Below are positions 43,631 to 55,317 of a stretch of DNA of 64,000 bases, in pieces. This stretch comes from Gnetum montanum (taxonomy: Eukaryota; Streptophyta; Gnetopsida; Gnetales; Gnetaceae): positions 40,577 to 104,576 of the forward strand of contig MNCI01001921.1 of NCBI GenBank assembly GCA_015680685.1. Reading direction: 5' to 3'. How positions within the stretch are numbered: position 1 is the first letter of the stretch; every line of letters starts with the position of its first letter. Made by a program: the position numbers and the translations under genes. A model generated the notes under the pieces. It was not told the DNA's origin, ran no database searches, and saw only the letters and a program-made list of their open reading frames with translations.

Positions 43631-43735
43631 GGTAGGCTACGATATCGGGTTCCTGATATCACGTCCAACACGATATCGAGGCTATGCTATCACATACGTG
43701 ATATCACGTCCTATTACCCTATAAATATGGATCCC
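43631..43735 (+). promoter_or_regulatory. H2 internal promoter-like site: GATATCG array plus TATA box
   Basis: CGATATCGGGTTCCTGATATC-like sequence at 43640-43660, CACGATATCGAGG at 43670-43682 and CACATACGTGATATCACG at 43691-43708 are followed by CCTATAAATATGG at 43718-43730. The arrangement and distance to ORF3 are the same as in H1. Confidence 0.6.
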
Positions 43736-44213
43736 CTAGTGCACATCCACATCATTTGTACTGTTCACACGGGGTACTTTTTAAAATTTTCTTCTATGAC
43801 TTGTGACTTGTGGATCTCTCAATCTATCAGTCATCACTCGCTTGCTTGCACTCTGATTTTCATTTCATTTGGACCTATTTGAACCTGGAGTGTTCAACTT
43901 AGTCATGGGGGAGGGGTACATGCTGAATTGGGCATAAATTTTTCAAAATTCATTATCACCCAAAGGACATTATCAAGGGTAATTAGTTATAAGAGCCAAA
44001 AAAAATTTTATCTCCTCATTTATACTAGGGAATTAAAACTCTGAGGGTACCTAGGTAAAGAGGGCCAAATACTAAAACCTTTTGGGGACATTTTCATAAA
44101 AATTCCTAAATTAAATTCACATAGAATAAGAATGAACTCATTAAGGCAAGAATTAAGGTATAACTTAACTTTGGTAAGAAACCTTAATAATGATTGGCCC
44201 CATGTGATTGCAG
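43736..44213 (+). other. H2 leader with a plausible 235-base intron before ORF3
   Basis: A polypurine-like CTTAGTCATGGGGGAGGGG lies at 43898-43916. A donor-like CAAGGGTAATTAG (GT at 43979) and an acceptor TGATTGCAG (AG at 44212-44213) bound an AT-rich stretch directly before the ORF3 ATG. The same junctions are present in H1. Confidence 0.45.
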
Positions 44214-46782
44214 ATGGCCCCAAAGCGTGGTCAACAAGAAGGTCCATCTTAAGGTGTGGCCAAGTGACCTATGAGAGGTGAAAGCCAACATGCAGAGTAG
44301 AAGGAGAAATTGTTCAGTATCCATCAAGAGGCCCCTACCACTATACAATTAGGGCATGTAGAAGGAGGAGCTACTGTAGTGCATGAACAAGGAAAACACC
44401 TCACGTTGCCCCCGGAGTGTGTTCAAGCTATGCGTGAAAGGTCCACATCAGTTGCAGTGATTGTGGAATTAAACTTTGGACCCTTCACGGAATTCTCTCC
44501 TGAGGCCATTAGGGGCCACCTTAAAGGGTCTTCATTATGGCTTGTCCTCTCCAAAACTGGTACCTAGTACTTAGGAGAAATGTACCAATTTTGGCACAAT
44601 AACGAAGAAGGCACCATAGTTGACATTTATGGTGTGTCTGTTGATTTTTCCACCAAAGCCATTTATGAAGTGCAATATTGATGGGAAAGGTTAATGATAA
44701 CCTACCTCATCTATATCTCATGGAGATCTTAAGGTAGTTTGAAGAACACAAGATAGGGAAGTTTGCATTACCCTTTCCTTGTCTGATCAGGAAGCTGTGC
44801 AAGCGTGCTGGTATTCGGGGATACACCAATGATGTCCTCAGAAGAGCCCAAAATGCTTCGTACGTAGAATTGTTGAAGCCACTAGCTATAAGGAAAAGTG
44901 CTGGTGAGATGTTGAAGCTAAAACAAGAGCAAGAACAGATGGTGGGGCCCACAGTAACTCAACTTGCAGGGCCTAGACAACTTCCAAGCATAGGACCTAG
45001 TCAACAACAAGAAGCAGGGTCCAACACGAGCCAACGAGATCAACCACCACCACCACCACCATAGGATTACCAACCATCGATGAGCCATCTCAAGGCCATT
45101 GCTGAGATAGTCAGTTGGGGAAGTCGTGATGATGCAAATCTCTTCCACATCATCAATGATACCGTACGACCCACTATCTCTATAGAATGCGCACAGGGCT
45201 AGGTGTCCATTTAGACAGGAGGAGGGGAGAATCATTGATCACAACATATTTTAGGGAACACTACATCCTTTTAGGTGCGATTAGAGACTGGTGAAGGGGC
45301 CACAGTAGTGGTCATGCAGCACTAGGATGCAATGGGAGCCATAGAGGTGGTCACAGACCAGATGAAAGAATCTTTTAACATCCTTGTTGTGCCACTGGTA
45401 GATTTCACAGGAGCACAAGATGCTCAAACTCTGGTCGATCCCTCAATAACTCCTATGGAGCATGAGGATGTGAATGATCAATTTCTGCAAATAGGAAAAG
45501 TGATGATGTCCTTGTTTGACATCCCATATGATGTTATGATAGCATAATTAGACCTACTCTCCACCAAAGGGAAGCTGGTCATGACAGAGATAGGGGTTGA
45601 GCAAGTAGAAGTGGAATTGGAAAGACTGCAAGAAAGGCTCGTAACTCTTCAAGCCACATAATGAGATCCCTCTCAATTCATTCTTGAAGACTAGCTGGAC
45701 ACCTTCAGGATAGAGCAACTTAACAAATTATTAGCGGATAATAAAAGAGTGGCATAGAAAAAAGAGAAGGCTGATTGGAATGCCTCCAAGGCACAAGCAA
45801 AAACCTACGCACATGCCAAGGTACTCAAGACCTTACAAGAAGAGAATAAATTGCTTGTTGCCAACAATCTTTGATTGACCTCTATGGAGAAACAAAAGAA
45901 CATTCTCAAAGAAAATTTTTAGCAGCTATAAGAAAAGTTAATCAGGGTCAACTAGGACATGAACTGTTTGGCCAGAGAAAATTGAACCCACTCAATGGAG
46001 GAGGTACACATCATCTATTAGAAGATGATCATAAAAATAAGTATGTGGTAAAATGAGGCTAGGTGGGATGAACAATTAAAGGAGAATTTCTAAGACCAAG
46101 TGGGAATGTACAAGAAAGTTATCCAAAAAGAGATCCATATGGCCAAAGCCCACATCAACACTTTTAGTGCTCAACACACTAATTGGACAACCATATTGGA
46201 TACATATGCATTTGTCCACTAGGCAGAACATAAAAGCTGAGAATTGTAGATTCAGGATCTCATAGAGTACATGGAGTTGGCAAATTTATGGTATGCCAAT
46301 CTAATGATGTTGATAGCAGGGCACCTGAGGATAGAGCTCGAGAGGTAGGTAGCTACCACCTATGCCAAGTATGAAGCAGAATTTCTAGAACACAAGAAAA
46401 CATTGTAGAAGCTGGAAGTCACAAATTCTAAATTGGAGGTGGTTAAAGCAAGCTACCAAGGACAAAAAGATGTTGCAAAGGAATTTTCTTGATGGCTTAC
46501 AGATTTTTAGGAGTATAGGGACAAATCGCAAGCCTACGAGGAGGAACAATGGTTATTTGCGGCCTAGTACGTTAAGGCAAATAAGATGTTTCTACAATTA
46601 CTATGTCCATGGGAGGTGCCAACCCCATCAAGCATTGGAGCATCAGCATAAATGATACAGGATCCTTGAACATAAGAGGAGAAGCTCTAGGCACTACTTC
46701 AACATCATCAAATCCAAAAACATGAAGCACAAGACAAGGGGAAGCAACCCATGGAGGAGCCATCGCCACCTAGAACCACATG
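44214..46782 (+). pseudogene. H2 ORF3: conserved coiled-coil protein
   Basis: It starts at 44214 (MAPKRGQQEGPS) and matches H1 ORF3 throughout, with stops and frame changes. Visible pieces are ELNFGPFTEFSPEAI, SSLWLVLSKTGT and MYQFWHNNEEGTIVDIYGVS. A deletion of about 190 bases near 44672 removes part of the first domain. Later come HEDVNDQFLQIGKVMMSLFD, then coiled-coil sequence, and a tail ending EEPSPPRTT with TGA at about 46782. A run of histidine codons (CAC repeats) at 45044-45060 lies in the hinge. Confidence 0.7.
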
Positions 46783-46983
46783 AGCCAAATAAAGTTTACA
46801 ATTTTGCAACTTTGCAATTTTGTAATGCTGTAATTTTGTAATTGTGTGTTGTATTTCAATTTTGTCCTATTGAGTTCTCCACTATGGCATGAATAAATCA
46901 TTAGTTAGCCAATACTCCCATACCTATTGACTGTGTAATAAATGGAGCTTATTTTCATTTTGGCTCAAGAATGAGTTTTCATT

Positions 46984-46997
46984 CAGTCATGGGGGTA
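46984..46997 (+). other. H2 polypurine tract
   Basis: CAGTCATGGGGGTA directly precedes the 3' LTR. Confidence 0.75.
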
Positions 46998-47888
46998 TGA
47001 TGAATTGTAATTCATTAGGCTACGCGATCGGACCCCTGATATTGAAGCCTCGATATCAGGTACACAATATCATAGCACAGTCACGATATCGGATACGCGA
47101 TATCGCGACTCCTATGTAGACCTATAAATACACATGTAGGTACACTGGAAGGGAGTTAGTTTTTTAGTAGTCTTTGGTCAGTTTTAGGAGTTAGTTTAGT
47201 TAGAGTCTTTTTGTTATTTTTTCCTCTAACCCTTTCTCCCAATGCATGCTTGTCGTGTGATGATTGTAATTGTACAACATCCTCTATTCGAGTGTGATGT
47301 ACTTAGACATGCACATGATCAGAAATAAAGATCAAGATTACTTCATCATTGTAGCATCCACTTAGTTTAACTATTTAATTAGTTTTTGTAGTTAATATCT
47401 CTTCATCCTAAACTCCTTAAACGCGGAATGAGTATGACTTGATCACGAGCATCTACATGTGACTATTTGGTATCCCAGTAGCGTACTTAGGCCATGCAAT
47501 TGGTAATCCTAGTGGTAGTCATGCATGAAGCCTAAGATGTATACAGATGATTAAGGAATGGATGCTTATTGCACTTAGGCTAGTTTAGACTCTCTTCTCC
47601 TATCTCCTCTTAGCTTAGCTCCCTCTCTTCCTTTTCCTCTTAGCTTAGTTAAAGTTATTTCCCATTACCTTCAGGAGTAGCATTAGTTTAGGAACATATC
47701 ATACACCTCACTCTGGACTAAAACATACATGACAAAGCAATTACTAGTCCAGGTGGGAAGATAGAGAACTATGATCAACGAGTAACTATTTGGATACCAC
47801 AACTAGCCTGTCTATGGAGTTCAACCAGATCATGCATGATACACTCATATTCGTATGGTTGAGTGTAGGGGTACCCAACCACTCATCA
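46998..47888 (+). repeat. H2 3' LTR
   Basis: The LTR is 891 bases, from TGATGAATTGTAATTC to CAACCACTCATCA, and is followed by the TSD ATATT. The palindrome array at 47024-47106 is less decayed than in the 5' LTR and includes CACGATATCGGATACGCGAT. The TATA box is at about 47120. By eye most differences from the 5' LTR are C/T and G/A changes. Confidence 0.92.
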
Positions 47889-47893
47889 ATATT

Positions 47894-48576
47894 CCCGGTT
47901 GATGAACAAGCCTCTTGAGATTCCAAGCCCAAAGCACCAAAAAATCAAGATAGAAGAAGATATGAATGGAAAATGATGGTTGATAGAGAAACCAATAACC
48001 TACTTATAAAAGTTAAATTATACATTCTTGTACATCACTTCTAGAAGGTTTTGACCTATGATTTATTAAATGTAATAGATTCAAGATAAAGATAAACATC
48101 ATCTTTAGTCAAGATAAAGATAAACATTATCTTTAACTAGGATAAGGATAAACATCATTATTAGGAAGGCCTATGTCTAGTCATCCTATCATTATCTAGA
48201 GACAACAAGGTTAGCATCATATGATGATAGCCAAAATATAAACAACTATAAAATATCATGCCACTAAGGATAATACTTATGCATTTATAAAATTTCATAC
48301 CAAACATCATCATAAAAGAGTAAGACTCATTAGAAGAAAATCAAAGTACAACTATACCAATTATTAAGTCTTATGAAAAAATGCTAAACAATGACAAAAT
48401 ATTACATACTATGGATAAATAAAAATTGCAAGACCATTTATTAAGCCAAGTTCAACTTGTAAAATCAATGTAAGGGTAAAAGATTCAATGCTAATCTTTG
48501 TAAAAATCCAAGGGATGTTATATTGAAACCCTTCAACATGAGCATGAAATAAGAGAGAAATTAGCTTGAATCTTGG
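47894..48576. other. AT-rich stretch with a 28-base tandem repeat
   Basis: Three tandem units of about 28 bases (AAGATAAAGATAAACATC start) lie at 48083-48165. On the minus strand they sit upstream of a TATA-like TTTTATAAGTAGG at about 48000-48012, so this may be the U3 of a further minus-strand LTR. No boundaries could be fixed. Confidence 0.4.
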
Positions 48577-49528
48577 TGTAGAGGGTACATCTTGATATAT
48601 CCCAATAGAATCCAATCCACAACTTGCAAGAAGATCTAGCTTTAAAAAATAAGAATAACACCATAAAATGAAGAAAATCTCTCTTATATTAAGATAATTC
48701 TCAAAATACATAGAACTTACATCAAGGAAGAGGAGCCAAGCTCAACTCACAACTCTCCCAAGGATCTTAGAGGCCACAGTAATCCTCTCTTAATCCTAAA
48801 TTGCTCACAATGGAGCCCAAGCTAAAGGCAAAACACTTATAAGAGACTCTCCAAACCTCTCTCAAGTGCTCTTCCTTGCCTCTCACTCAATTTCCTTGCA
48901 CAAGCTCTCCTTCCTAAACTCTCATGAGTCTTCTCTCTTGCTCATGATTAGGGGTATGCTCTTTTTTTCCCCAACAATGGTGAATTACATCAATACTTAT
49001 AAGCAATTGGAAGATAAAAACCTTGGAAACATTTCCTCAACTCAACTTGGGGTTCTTTAGATGTTTCCCAAGTCTCATCACCTTCTCCTTGATTGTTTCC
49101 ATCTTGATTTGGCTATTTTCCAAACTAGAATGGGTATTAGAGCTTTTCCTTTGCTGACATAGACATCTCTGGTGTTGCGTAGATGTCTACTATGAAAGCC
49201 TTACCTGAAAGAGAGATGTCAACTATTTTTGGTAGATGTCCACTCTGGTCTTGAGACATCTACACGTTAAGTAAGACGTCTATCTTTTTGGGGAGACGTC
49301 ATTCCTATAGGTGCCAAAAATAAAAATTCTTTTTTTTTGATGCTGGGAGCCTCTAGATGCCTCCAAACATGTCCCCATAGATACTAGAACCTCCTAAACT
49401 CATCAAAATAAGCCAAGAACACCTTCAAACATGCCAAAACATCTAAGAATATTCATCATAAAAAATCAACAGAAAAAGACACATAGCAAGTAGTGTAGAA
49501 CAAGGTGATTAGAAGAGGTGTCCCTACA
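48577..49528 (-). repeat. L3 3' LTR
   Basis: The LTR is 952 bases; on the minus strand it starts TGTAGGGACACC and ends ACCCTCTACA. Sequence 48577-49290 aligns with 51874-52580. U3 (49150-49320) contains repeated GAYGTCTAC/AGACATCTA words, listed separately. Confidence 0.85.
49160..49310 (-). promoter_or_regulatory. L3 U3 array of AGACGTCT-type palindromes
   Basis: Within 150 bases there are at least seven words of the form AGACGTCT, AGATGTCT or AGACATCT in both orientations. Examples are GTAGATGTCTAC at about 49181-49192 and AAGACGTCTATC at about 49273-49284. AGACGTCT is itself a palindrome, and the other forms differ from it by a single CpG-type transition. A TATA-like CTTATAAGTATTG (minus strand) lies near 48990-49002. 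Confidence 0.55.
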
Positions 49529-50220
49529 CTAGCTTTCCCACCCTTAAAGATGTCATGCTTCATGACCTTTCACAAGTTGGAAGGCACCATGCCTCCATGA
49601 CTCCAAGCCATCACAACAACCATGACTCCATGCATTACAAACATAGAATGAGTATCATCTAAGGTTTTGATTTTGAGCTTTCCTTACCTGAGGAGGCTTG
49701 TCCTCATGCTCCACCATGCTTTCTTTTTTTAATCCTTCTTGGAATGCTTTCCTTGCATTCTCATAATGACTCAAACATGCATAAAAGTGATACAAAAATA
49801 TGGAAAAAATATTTTTTAACATAAATCCATGAAGTAGGCCTCCTTTCCCTATGCCCAAATATCAATGAAATTTCTCCACAAGTTGCCAATTGATCTTCCT
49901 TATTCTTTCAGAATATTTTTGCCAATATAAATTTCAGTCCAACACCTACACAAGTGTCCAAAAGCATTAACCAATATACTCTTGCCATCAACATCCAAGA
50001 TTGAACATTAGTAGAATCACCCCTCTTCTCATTCATATGAGACTCCAAGTAATCAATCATAGCATCCATATCAATTGCATCCTCTTTAGCATCAAAGAAA
50101 ATTTCATCATCACAAATAGCATTCACCCTTACAATCTCCTTACAACTAGGAAGCATCAATGAAGAATTTAAATTACCAACCTTACTATCAATAACAGTTG
50201 ATAATAACATAAACTTATGA
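49529..50220 (-). other. L3 polypurine tract and decayed internal region
   Basis: AAGGGTGGGAAAGCTAG (minus strand, 49529-49545) directly precedes the 3' LTR and is the polypurine tract. The rest up to about 50220 has one open frame (50210-49908) with no recognisable domain. Confidence 0.55.
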
Positions 50221-50224
50221 TTGT

Positions 50225-50700
50225 CTTTCCTCCTAGTTCAACTATTATTTTCATCATAATAAACAACCTTATTGTCATAATGCTAAGGTCTACCAAATAT
50301 GAGATCTAAAAAATCAATAGGCAATACATCACAAAGAATTTAATCATGAAAACTTCCAATGGAATAATCAATAAGGCTCTGTTCCTTATCTTTCTTATAA
50401 TGATTCTTCATTAACCAATGAACTTTGTATGAATTAGGGTGAGGAATTATGGTTAACTTCAATGACTTCACCACCTTAGTAGAAATCAAATTTTCTTGGG
50501 CTTCATCATCAATGAGTACACTCAATGAATAATCCTTAACATCACAATGAGTTCTAAATAAACTCTTCCTCATAACATCCTCATTGGCACTAACATGCCC
50601 AAAAAAAGTATAACTATTCAATTCACTTTGATCAATAATATACAAAGGCTCATGTTCACATACCTTCTTTGAAGATTCATGTTCATCTTCTTGTATAGTT
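50225..50700 (-). pseudogene. L3 protease (retropepsin) relic
   Basis: On the minus strand the frame at 50645-50340 reads YSLSVLIDDEAQENLISTKV, where the catalytic D-S/T-G is now DDE. It continues, past a stop, to CDVLPIDFLDLIFGRP near 50290-50340. The latter matches the second conserved block of Ty3/gypsy proteases of the GRPW type. The active-site glycine is lost. Confidence 0.65.
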
Positions 50701-51809
50701 TGAATTTCCTTACCCTTATAGGCATTCTTCTTTGGCTTTGTTCATTCCCATTGTCTATGACCCAATTCATCAAAATTATAACATATATCTTTACCATGAT
50801 CTTTACCTCTTAGAGATCGTTCCTTTCATCTTCCCCTTCTAGAAGAAGTAGACTCTCTTTCCTTCTTCTTTGGTTCATCTTCATTTTCCTACTTGGATGA
50901 ATTCTTTGACTTGTGAGTGGTTTCTTTCTCATTATTTTTCTTATGTTCTTTGTCCCTCTTAAGGCCAAAATTTTGTAATTTTCATTTCATCCTTGAAAGA
51001 AAGATCATAGGATTCATTAAGAGAATTAGGCTCATAGAATGGTAATTCTTACTGGTATTGCATCTTTAATCCACTAATGAAGTTAGAAGATTGCTCATAC
51101 TCAGTCCAATGAACAGTAGTAGTTTCCAAGGCTTTACAAAGTTTAACATAAAGATCCCTTACCTCATGATCTTCTTCTCTAAGAAAGTTTAGCTTCTTGA
51201 AGGCTTCATGCCAAAAGGATGTCCTCTCAAATATTTACTTTAGCATGAATTCCATGAGTTTCAACTCTCAATAGGTCTTCCATGTTCTTCAAGGTATTTG
51301 AGAAATTCCTTATCCCACCATTTAGCTACCAATCCTTCAAGTTTTCTCTCAACAAAATGAATTATTGTCTCACTAGTAGGTTGCTCAGCAAGAAAATACT
51401 TCATAGTTCTAAGCCAAGAAAGAAAGAAATTTGTACCTTCAACACCTTTAAAGATGTGAATATTCACATGAGGAACTCTTAAAGCACTTTTTAACATCTT
51501 TACAAACCTTTCATCATCATTTTCCTCATTATTAAAAGGAAACCTTGGCTCATACTTTTGAGTTCTAGTCTAATCTCTCCTTAGAGTTCTTTGATCATGT
51601 CTTCTTGTAGATCCTTGCAATGGTGCAAAAGGAATCTCATCGTCAATCTTTGCTTCACTTCTTCTTAAAGTTTCTTCAAAATCTTGGTGCTTGCCAATCC
51701 TTACTTTGGGAATAACTTCTTGCATTTTAGTCACAAAAGCCTTTAAGGAGTCTTTGAGTTCTTGAATCTCTTGTCCGAGATCTAGATTAGTCTTCTTCTT
51801 AGGAGCCAT
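50700..51809 (-). pseudogene. gag: L3 gag
   Basis: The start at 51809 (MAPKKKTNLDLGQEIQELK) lies just after the primer site. The frame then has two main pieces. The first reaches 51570. The second, 51497-51261, has HIFKGVEGTNFFLSWLRTM and VAKWWDKEFLKYLEE, typical of a Retrotrans_gag core. Later, in broken frames, comes a lysine-rich stretch and a knuckle-like CYNFDELGHRQWE near 50755-50795. Stops make it inactive. Confidence 0.75.
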
Positions 51810-51850
51810 ACACTTCTCCCAACTCTTGTAAATGTCTAAATTCCTCTAAA

Positions 51851-51873
51851 CCTTTGCTCTGATACTAATCTAG
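51851..51873 (-). other. L3 primer binding site (initiator tRNA-Met)
   Basis: The minus strand reads TTAGTATCAGAGCAAAGG a few bases after the LTR end. It matches the complement of the initiator tRNA-Met 3' end except for one G-to-A change. Confidence 0.8.
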
Positions 51874-52580
51874 TGTAGGGGGTACCCCTTAAAGAACCCC
51901 AATAGGATCCAATCCATAACTTCCAAGTAGATTTAGCTTAGAAAATAAGAATAACATAATAAAATAAAAAAATCTTCCTTATATTAAGATAATTCTCAAA
52001 ATACATAGAAAATACATCAAGGATGAAGAGCCATGCTTAAATCAGAACTCTCCCAAGGATCTTAGAGGATATACTTGTCCTCTCTTAATCCTCAATTGCT
52101 CACAATCGAGCCCAAGCTCAAGACAAGGCACTTATAAGGAATTCTCCTAACCTTCCTCAAGTGCTCTTCCTTGCCTCTAACTTAATTTCCTTGCACAAGC
52201 TCTCCTCCCCCAACTCTCATGAGTCTTCTCTCCTGATTATGTATAGGCTTATGCTCTTTCTTTCCCCAAAAATGGTGAATTATATCAATATTTATAAGAA
52301 ACTAGAAGATAAAAACCCTAAAAACCTTTCCTCAACTCAACTTGGGGTTCTTTAGATGTTTCCCAAGTTTTCTCACCTTCTCCTTGGTTGTTTCCATCTT
52401 ACTTTGGTTGTTTCTTGAACTGGAACAAACATTAGAGCTTTTTTCCTTGTTGACATAGATGTCATTAGTGTTGCGTAGACATTTATTGTGAAAGCCTTGA
52501 TTTTAGTAGAGATGTCTATTATTTTTGGTAGACATCTACTCCAGTATTAAGATGTATACACTTTAGGTGAGACATCTATC
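51874..52580 (-). repeat. L3 5' LTR, truncated by X
   Basis: It aligns with 48577-49290 of the 3' LTR and stops abruptly at 52580 inside the AGACATCTATC motif region. Element X begins there. The missing LTR start is not found elsewhere in the window. Confidence 0.82.
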
Positions 52581-54249
52581 TGTTGGCGACCATTTGGGAC
52601 GCGATCGCCAACGAGTGTCCTCAAATAAGATTTAGGTGCCTGCTGGTCTCTGGCAACACCAAGGCTCAGATACCTCCAAATAAACTCAGTAGTTAATGTG
52701 AGTATGTGTGTGTGCTGTTGTGGCGTGCGGTTGTGGGAAATGGAACGATTGCGTTGTATGTAAACTACAAATGACTTACTTTAAAGAGATTCAGCCAACT
52801 TTTCCAAGTACTGTGAGTTGTTGAAAATTTCCTATTTTGTTCAACTGCCTAGTCTATGCGGTACTTATAATACCTACTTGTAACAAATAAAATTTTGCAA
52901 AAACATTTGAGCACAACTCTGCAATCTACTCCTAATTTTCCCCAGAGAAAGAGATAGTTCCACAAGAAAACTAGAAATAGAGCAAGATTCAATGGAAATA
53001 AGTAGAAAAGAAAAGAAAGCAGATTTGTGTAGACCTCAAATATTTAAACAAGGTAAAATGACACGAGTAAACACTTCGCAATAAAGCTATCCCAAATTCA
53101 ATATCTACGAATTGTTCAAACTTCCAAGGCTCAAACAAGCAATATCTTCAAGACAATCCTACTATGCTACCAAAAATTGCTGCGTAAACTACCACGTACG
53201 AGACTCCATTTTGACTAGATAATAGATGTCAACGATTGCATTCAAACAGAACCTTTAAAAGACTTGACAATTTCTGATTGAAATACCACGGGAATTCACT
53301 TTAAAGATAAAAAGAAGCTATTCTGGTCCCATCAAAATACCAAAGATTTTCTGAACCCTCTCGACTACTGAATTGTTCAACGGCGTGACTACAAACAGAG
53401 GCTCTCTTACAACAACCCAATAGCAGTTCCCACACGTTGCACAATAACGAAATTTACTACTAAAATGCTCTTAAGGCTTTTATGCACTAGCGCTTCTATG
53501 GTAAAATTTTAACAGAAATTTTTATCGGGCAACAAGAAGAATAAGAGCAATCTAAAAATCCCAAAATTACTTGCCAAGGATGATACTATCTAAACCACTA
53601 GCTAAACAATTTAAACAAAACAAAAAATAAAATGCATAACTCACAGGACCATGACAAAGAGGCTGAAATCTTTATTTTAGCAAGCCATCTTGCAAGCAAT
53701 CGTTCACGCTTTCTTCTTTACAAATGCTCTTCTCCCCAAGACTCGAAGTGTCCTCAAGTAAGAGCCCAAGTGCTAACTAGTAGCCTTCAAAATGTGATGT
53801 ATGAGACCCTAAGTGTGATGTGAGAAGTGATGATTTTCCCCCCTTGACCCCTGAAGCCTTTTTATAGGGTTCAAAGGTAGGTAGGGAAGTTACATATTCA
53901 AAAATATCTCACCTAACTTCTCTCCCAAGTAACTTGGCCAACCAATTAGGAGATTGTTTGCTAAAATATCCTAGCTAACTTTACTCCCAAGTTAAGAAGT
54001 TACAACTTACTCATGTAATTTAGGAGAGATTTATGCTTGGGAAGTTATATTTTATATCTATAAATATTACAAACATATTTAAAAATGTGAATATTAATTT
54101 TAACATGTTTGTAAGCGCTTTTATTAATCAACAATGTTTTGGAAGTCGTGAGATAAATTTTAAGAAGACGTAAGTTTATAACTGGGGCTTCACATGTGCA
54201 TATGGTTTTGTAGGTTATATAAAAAATTTTAAAATTTTATCTGCAGACT

Positions 54250-55317
54250 CCAGTTCACCAGCATCGGTCAGAAATATCTCTGGACAGTTATCCTGATGTG
54301 CTCCCGTGTCCCTGTTGCCATCTCCATCGGACTGGTATGCGATGCCGAATGCATCGGCATTGGTCATGGCTGCTGTTTGAAGGTAAGTTGTAGGACATAT
54401 CGCCTAAAACTCGAAATGAATCTTTCGGAAGGAAGAAGTCCTATTTTAGCGATGAAATAACTGCACAAAATTTTTTTGAAGTTGTAGGGATGAACCAGAA
54501 ACGCGCCTGCTCGTTGTTTGCCCTTCGCCCTCTGCCTTTTTTCCTCTGGTTTATTATTTTTTGTTTCCTGCAGTGCATTCGTGGATGTGCGGGACAAAAC
54601 CCCAAAAAATGTAGATTTCGATTTCGATTTTTGTTTATGCATCCTGCGTTTGCGTTGGTGCTGCCGTTATTGTCTTCAGCTGCCTCCGTGCACCCGCTGC
54701 CTGCGTGTTCTGTTGGAGCCATTTCTTGAATTAACCCTGTCGAAACAGACCCACGAATTCCCAAGAACGCCCAAACAAATCATTAACAGAATTTGTGAAC
54801 AGGGCTGCGATTTTCTATGGTCATTCAGAGCAAATTAGGGCCGTGATTTTCTGAAAATTAGGGCCACGATACATTTGCAAGATAATTTGTGTTGTTGATA
54901 TGCCTTCATCGGATCCACGCCCAGGAATTCCATTTTTCAGTTTGTTGTACCGCATGAGTGAACCTCCAAACCGTAAACTAAAATATTTGCATCTTTCGAA
55001 CATATTTTATTTCTTTTGAAAGGTAACGAATGCTTGATGATGTCGCCAATTTTTGCTTCAAAGTTACTTCACATCAAACCTATCATCTCATTAAAATTTT
55101 AATTTACTCCACAAAGCTTTAACATGCCGATAGCCCTTGAATATAACTTTGATAATTCTTGTAACTCACCAAACTCAAAGCCCTGAATCTTACTGTTCCA
55201 TAAAATGGCCAAATGCATCAACATTTCTGCCCCCTTAGAAACTCAAAGAAATTTTTTTTTCACTATGAAACTGAAACATACTAAAATTCTCATTGAATTT
55301 TTACATTCAAAAGAAAT
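54250..55317. other. Mixed-composition stretch, no gene seen
   Basis: Sequence near 54250-54800 is GC-richer, with 'gatttcgatttcgattt' and 'ctgcctgcgtg' words. No sustained frame or known domain is visible. It lies inside the inferred LTR of X. Confidence 0.35.

Larger units (their letters stand above)
39552..47888 (+). mobile_element. Ty3/gypsy LTR retrotransposon H2 (pol-less), sister of H1
   Basis: H2 is a complete plus-strand element of 8.3 kb. A perfect 5-bp duplication ATATT lies at 39547-39551 and 47889-47893. Its order is 5' LTR, primer site, gag, T-rich spacer, internal promoter-like site, ORF3, polypurine tract, 3' LTR, as in H1. Like H1 it has no protease, reverse transcriptase or integrase. 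It carries deletions relative to H1 in gag (about 290 bases near 40702) and in ORF3 (about 190 bases near 44672), and an N-bracketed anomaly at 42855-42909. Confidence 0.92.
48577..52580 (-). mobile_element. Ty3/gypsy LTR retrotransposon L3 (pol-less), cut by X
   Basis: This minus-strand element has a full 3' LTR (48577-49528), internal gag and protease remains, an initiator-tRNA-Met primer site, and a 5' LTR (51874-52580). The 5' LTR is cut by element X before its end. Between protease and the 3' LTR there is only about 0.7 kb, so reverse transcriptase and integrase are absent. The protease end and primer type suggest a different branch from the tRNA-Asp elements. Confidence 0.82.

Noticed and set aside
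54364-54838. Overlapping frames of 80-107 codons on both strands
   Set aside because: The region is GC-richer so stops are fewer. No domain, start context or codon pattern favours one, and it lies inside the inferred LTR of X.
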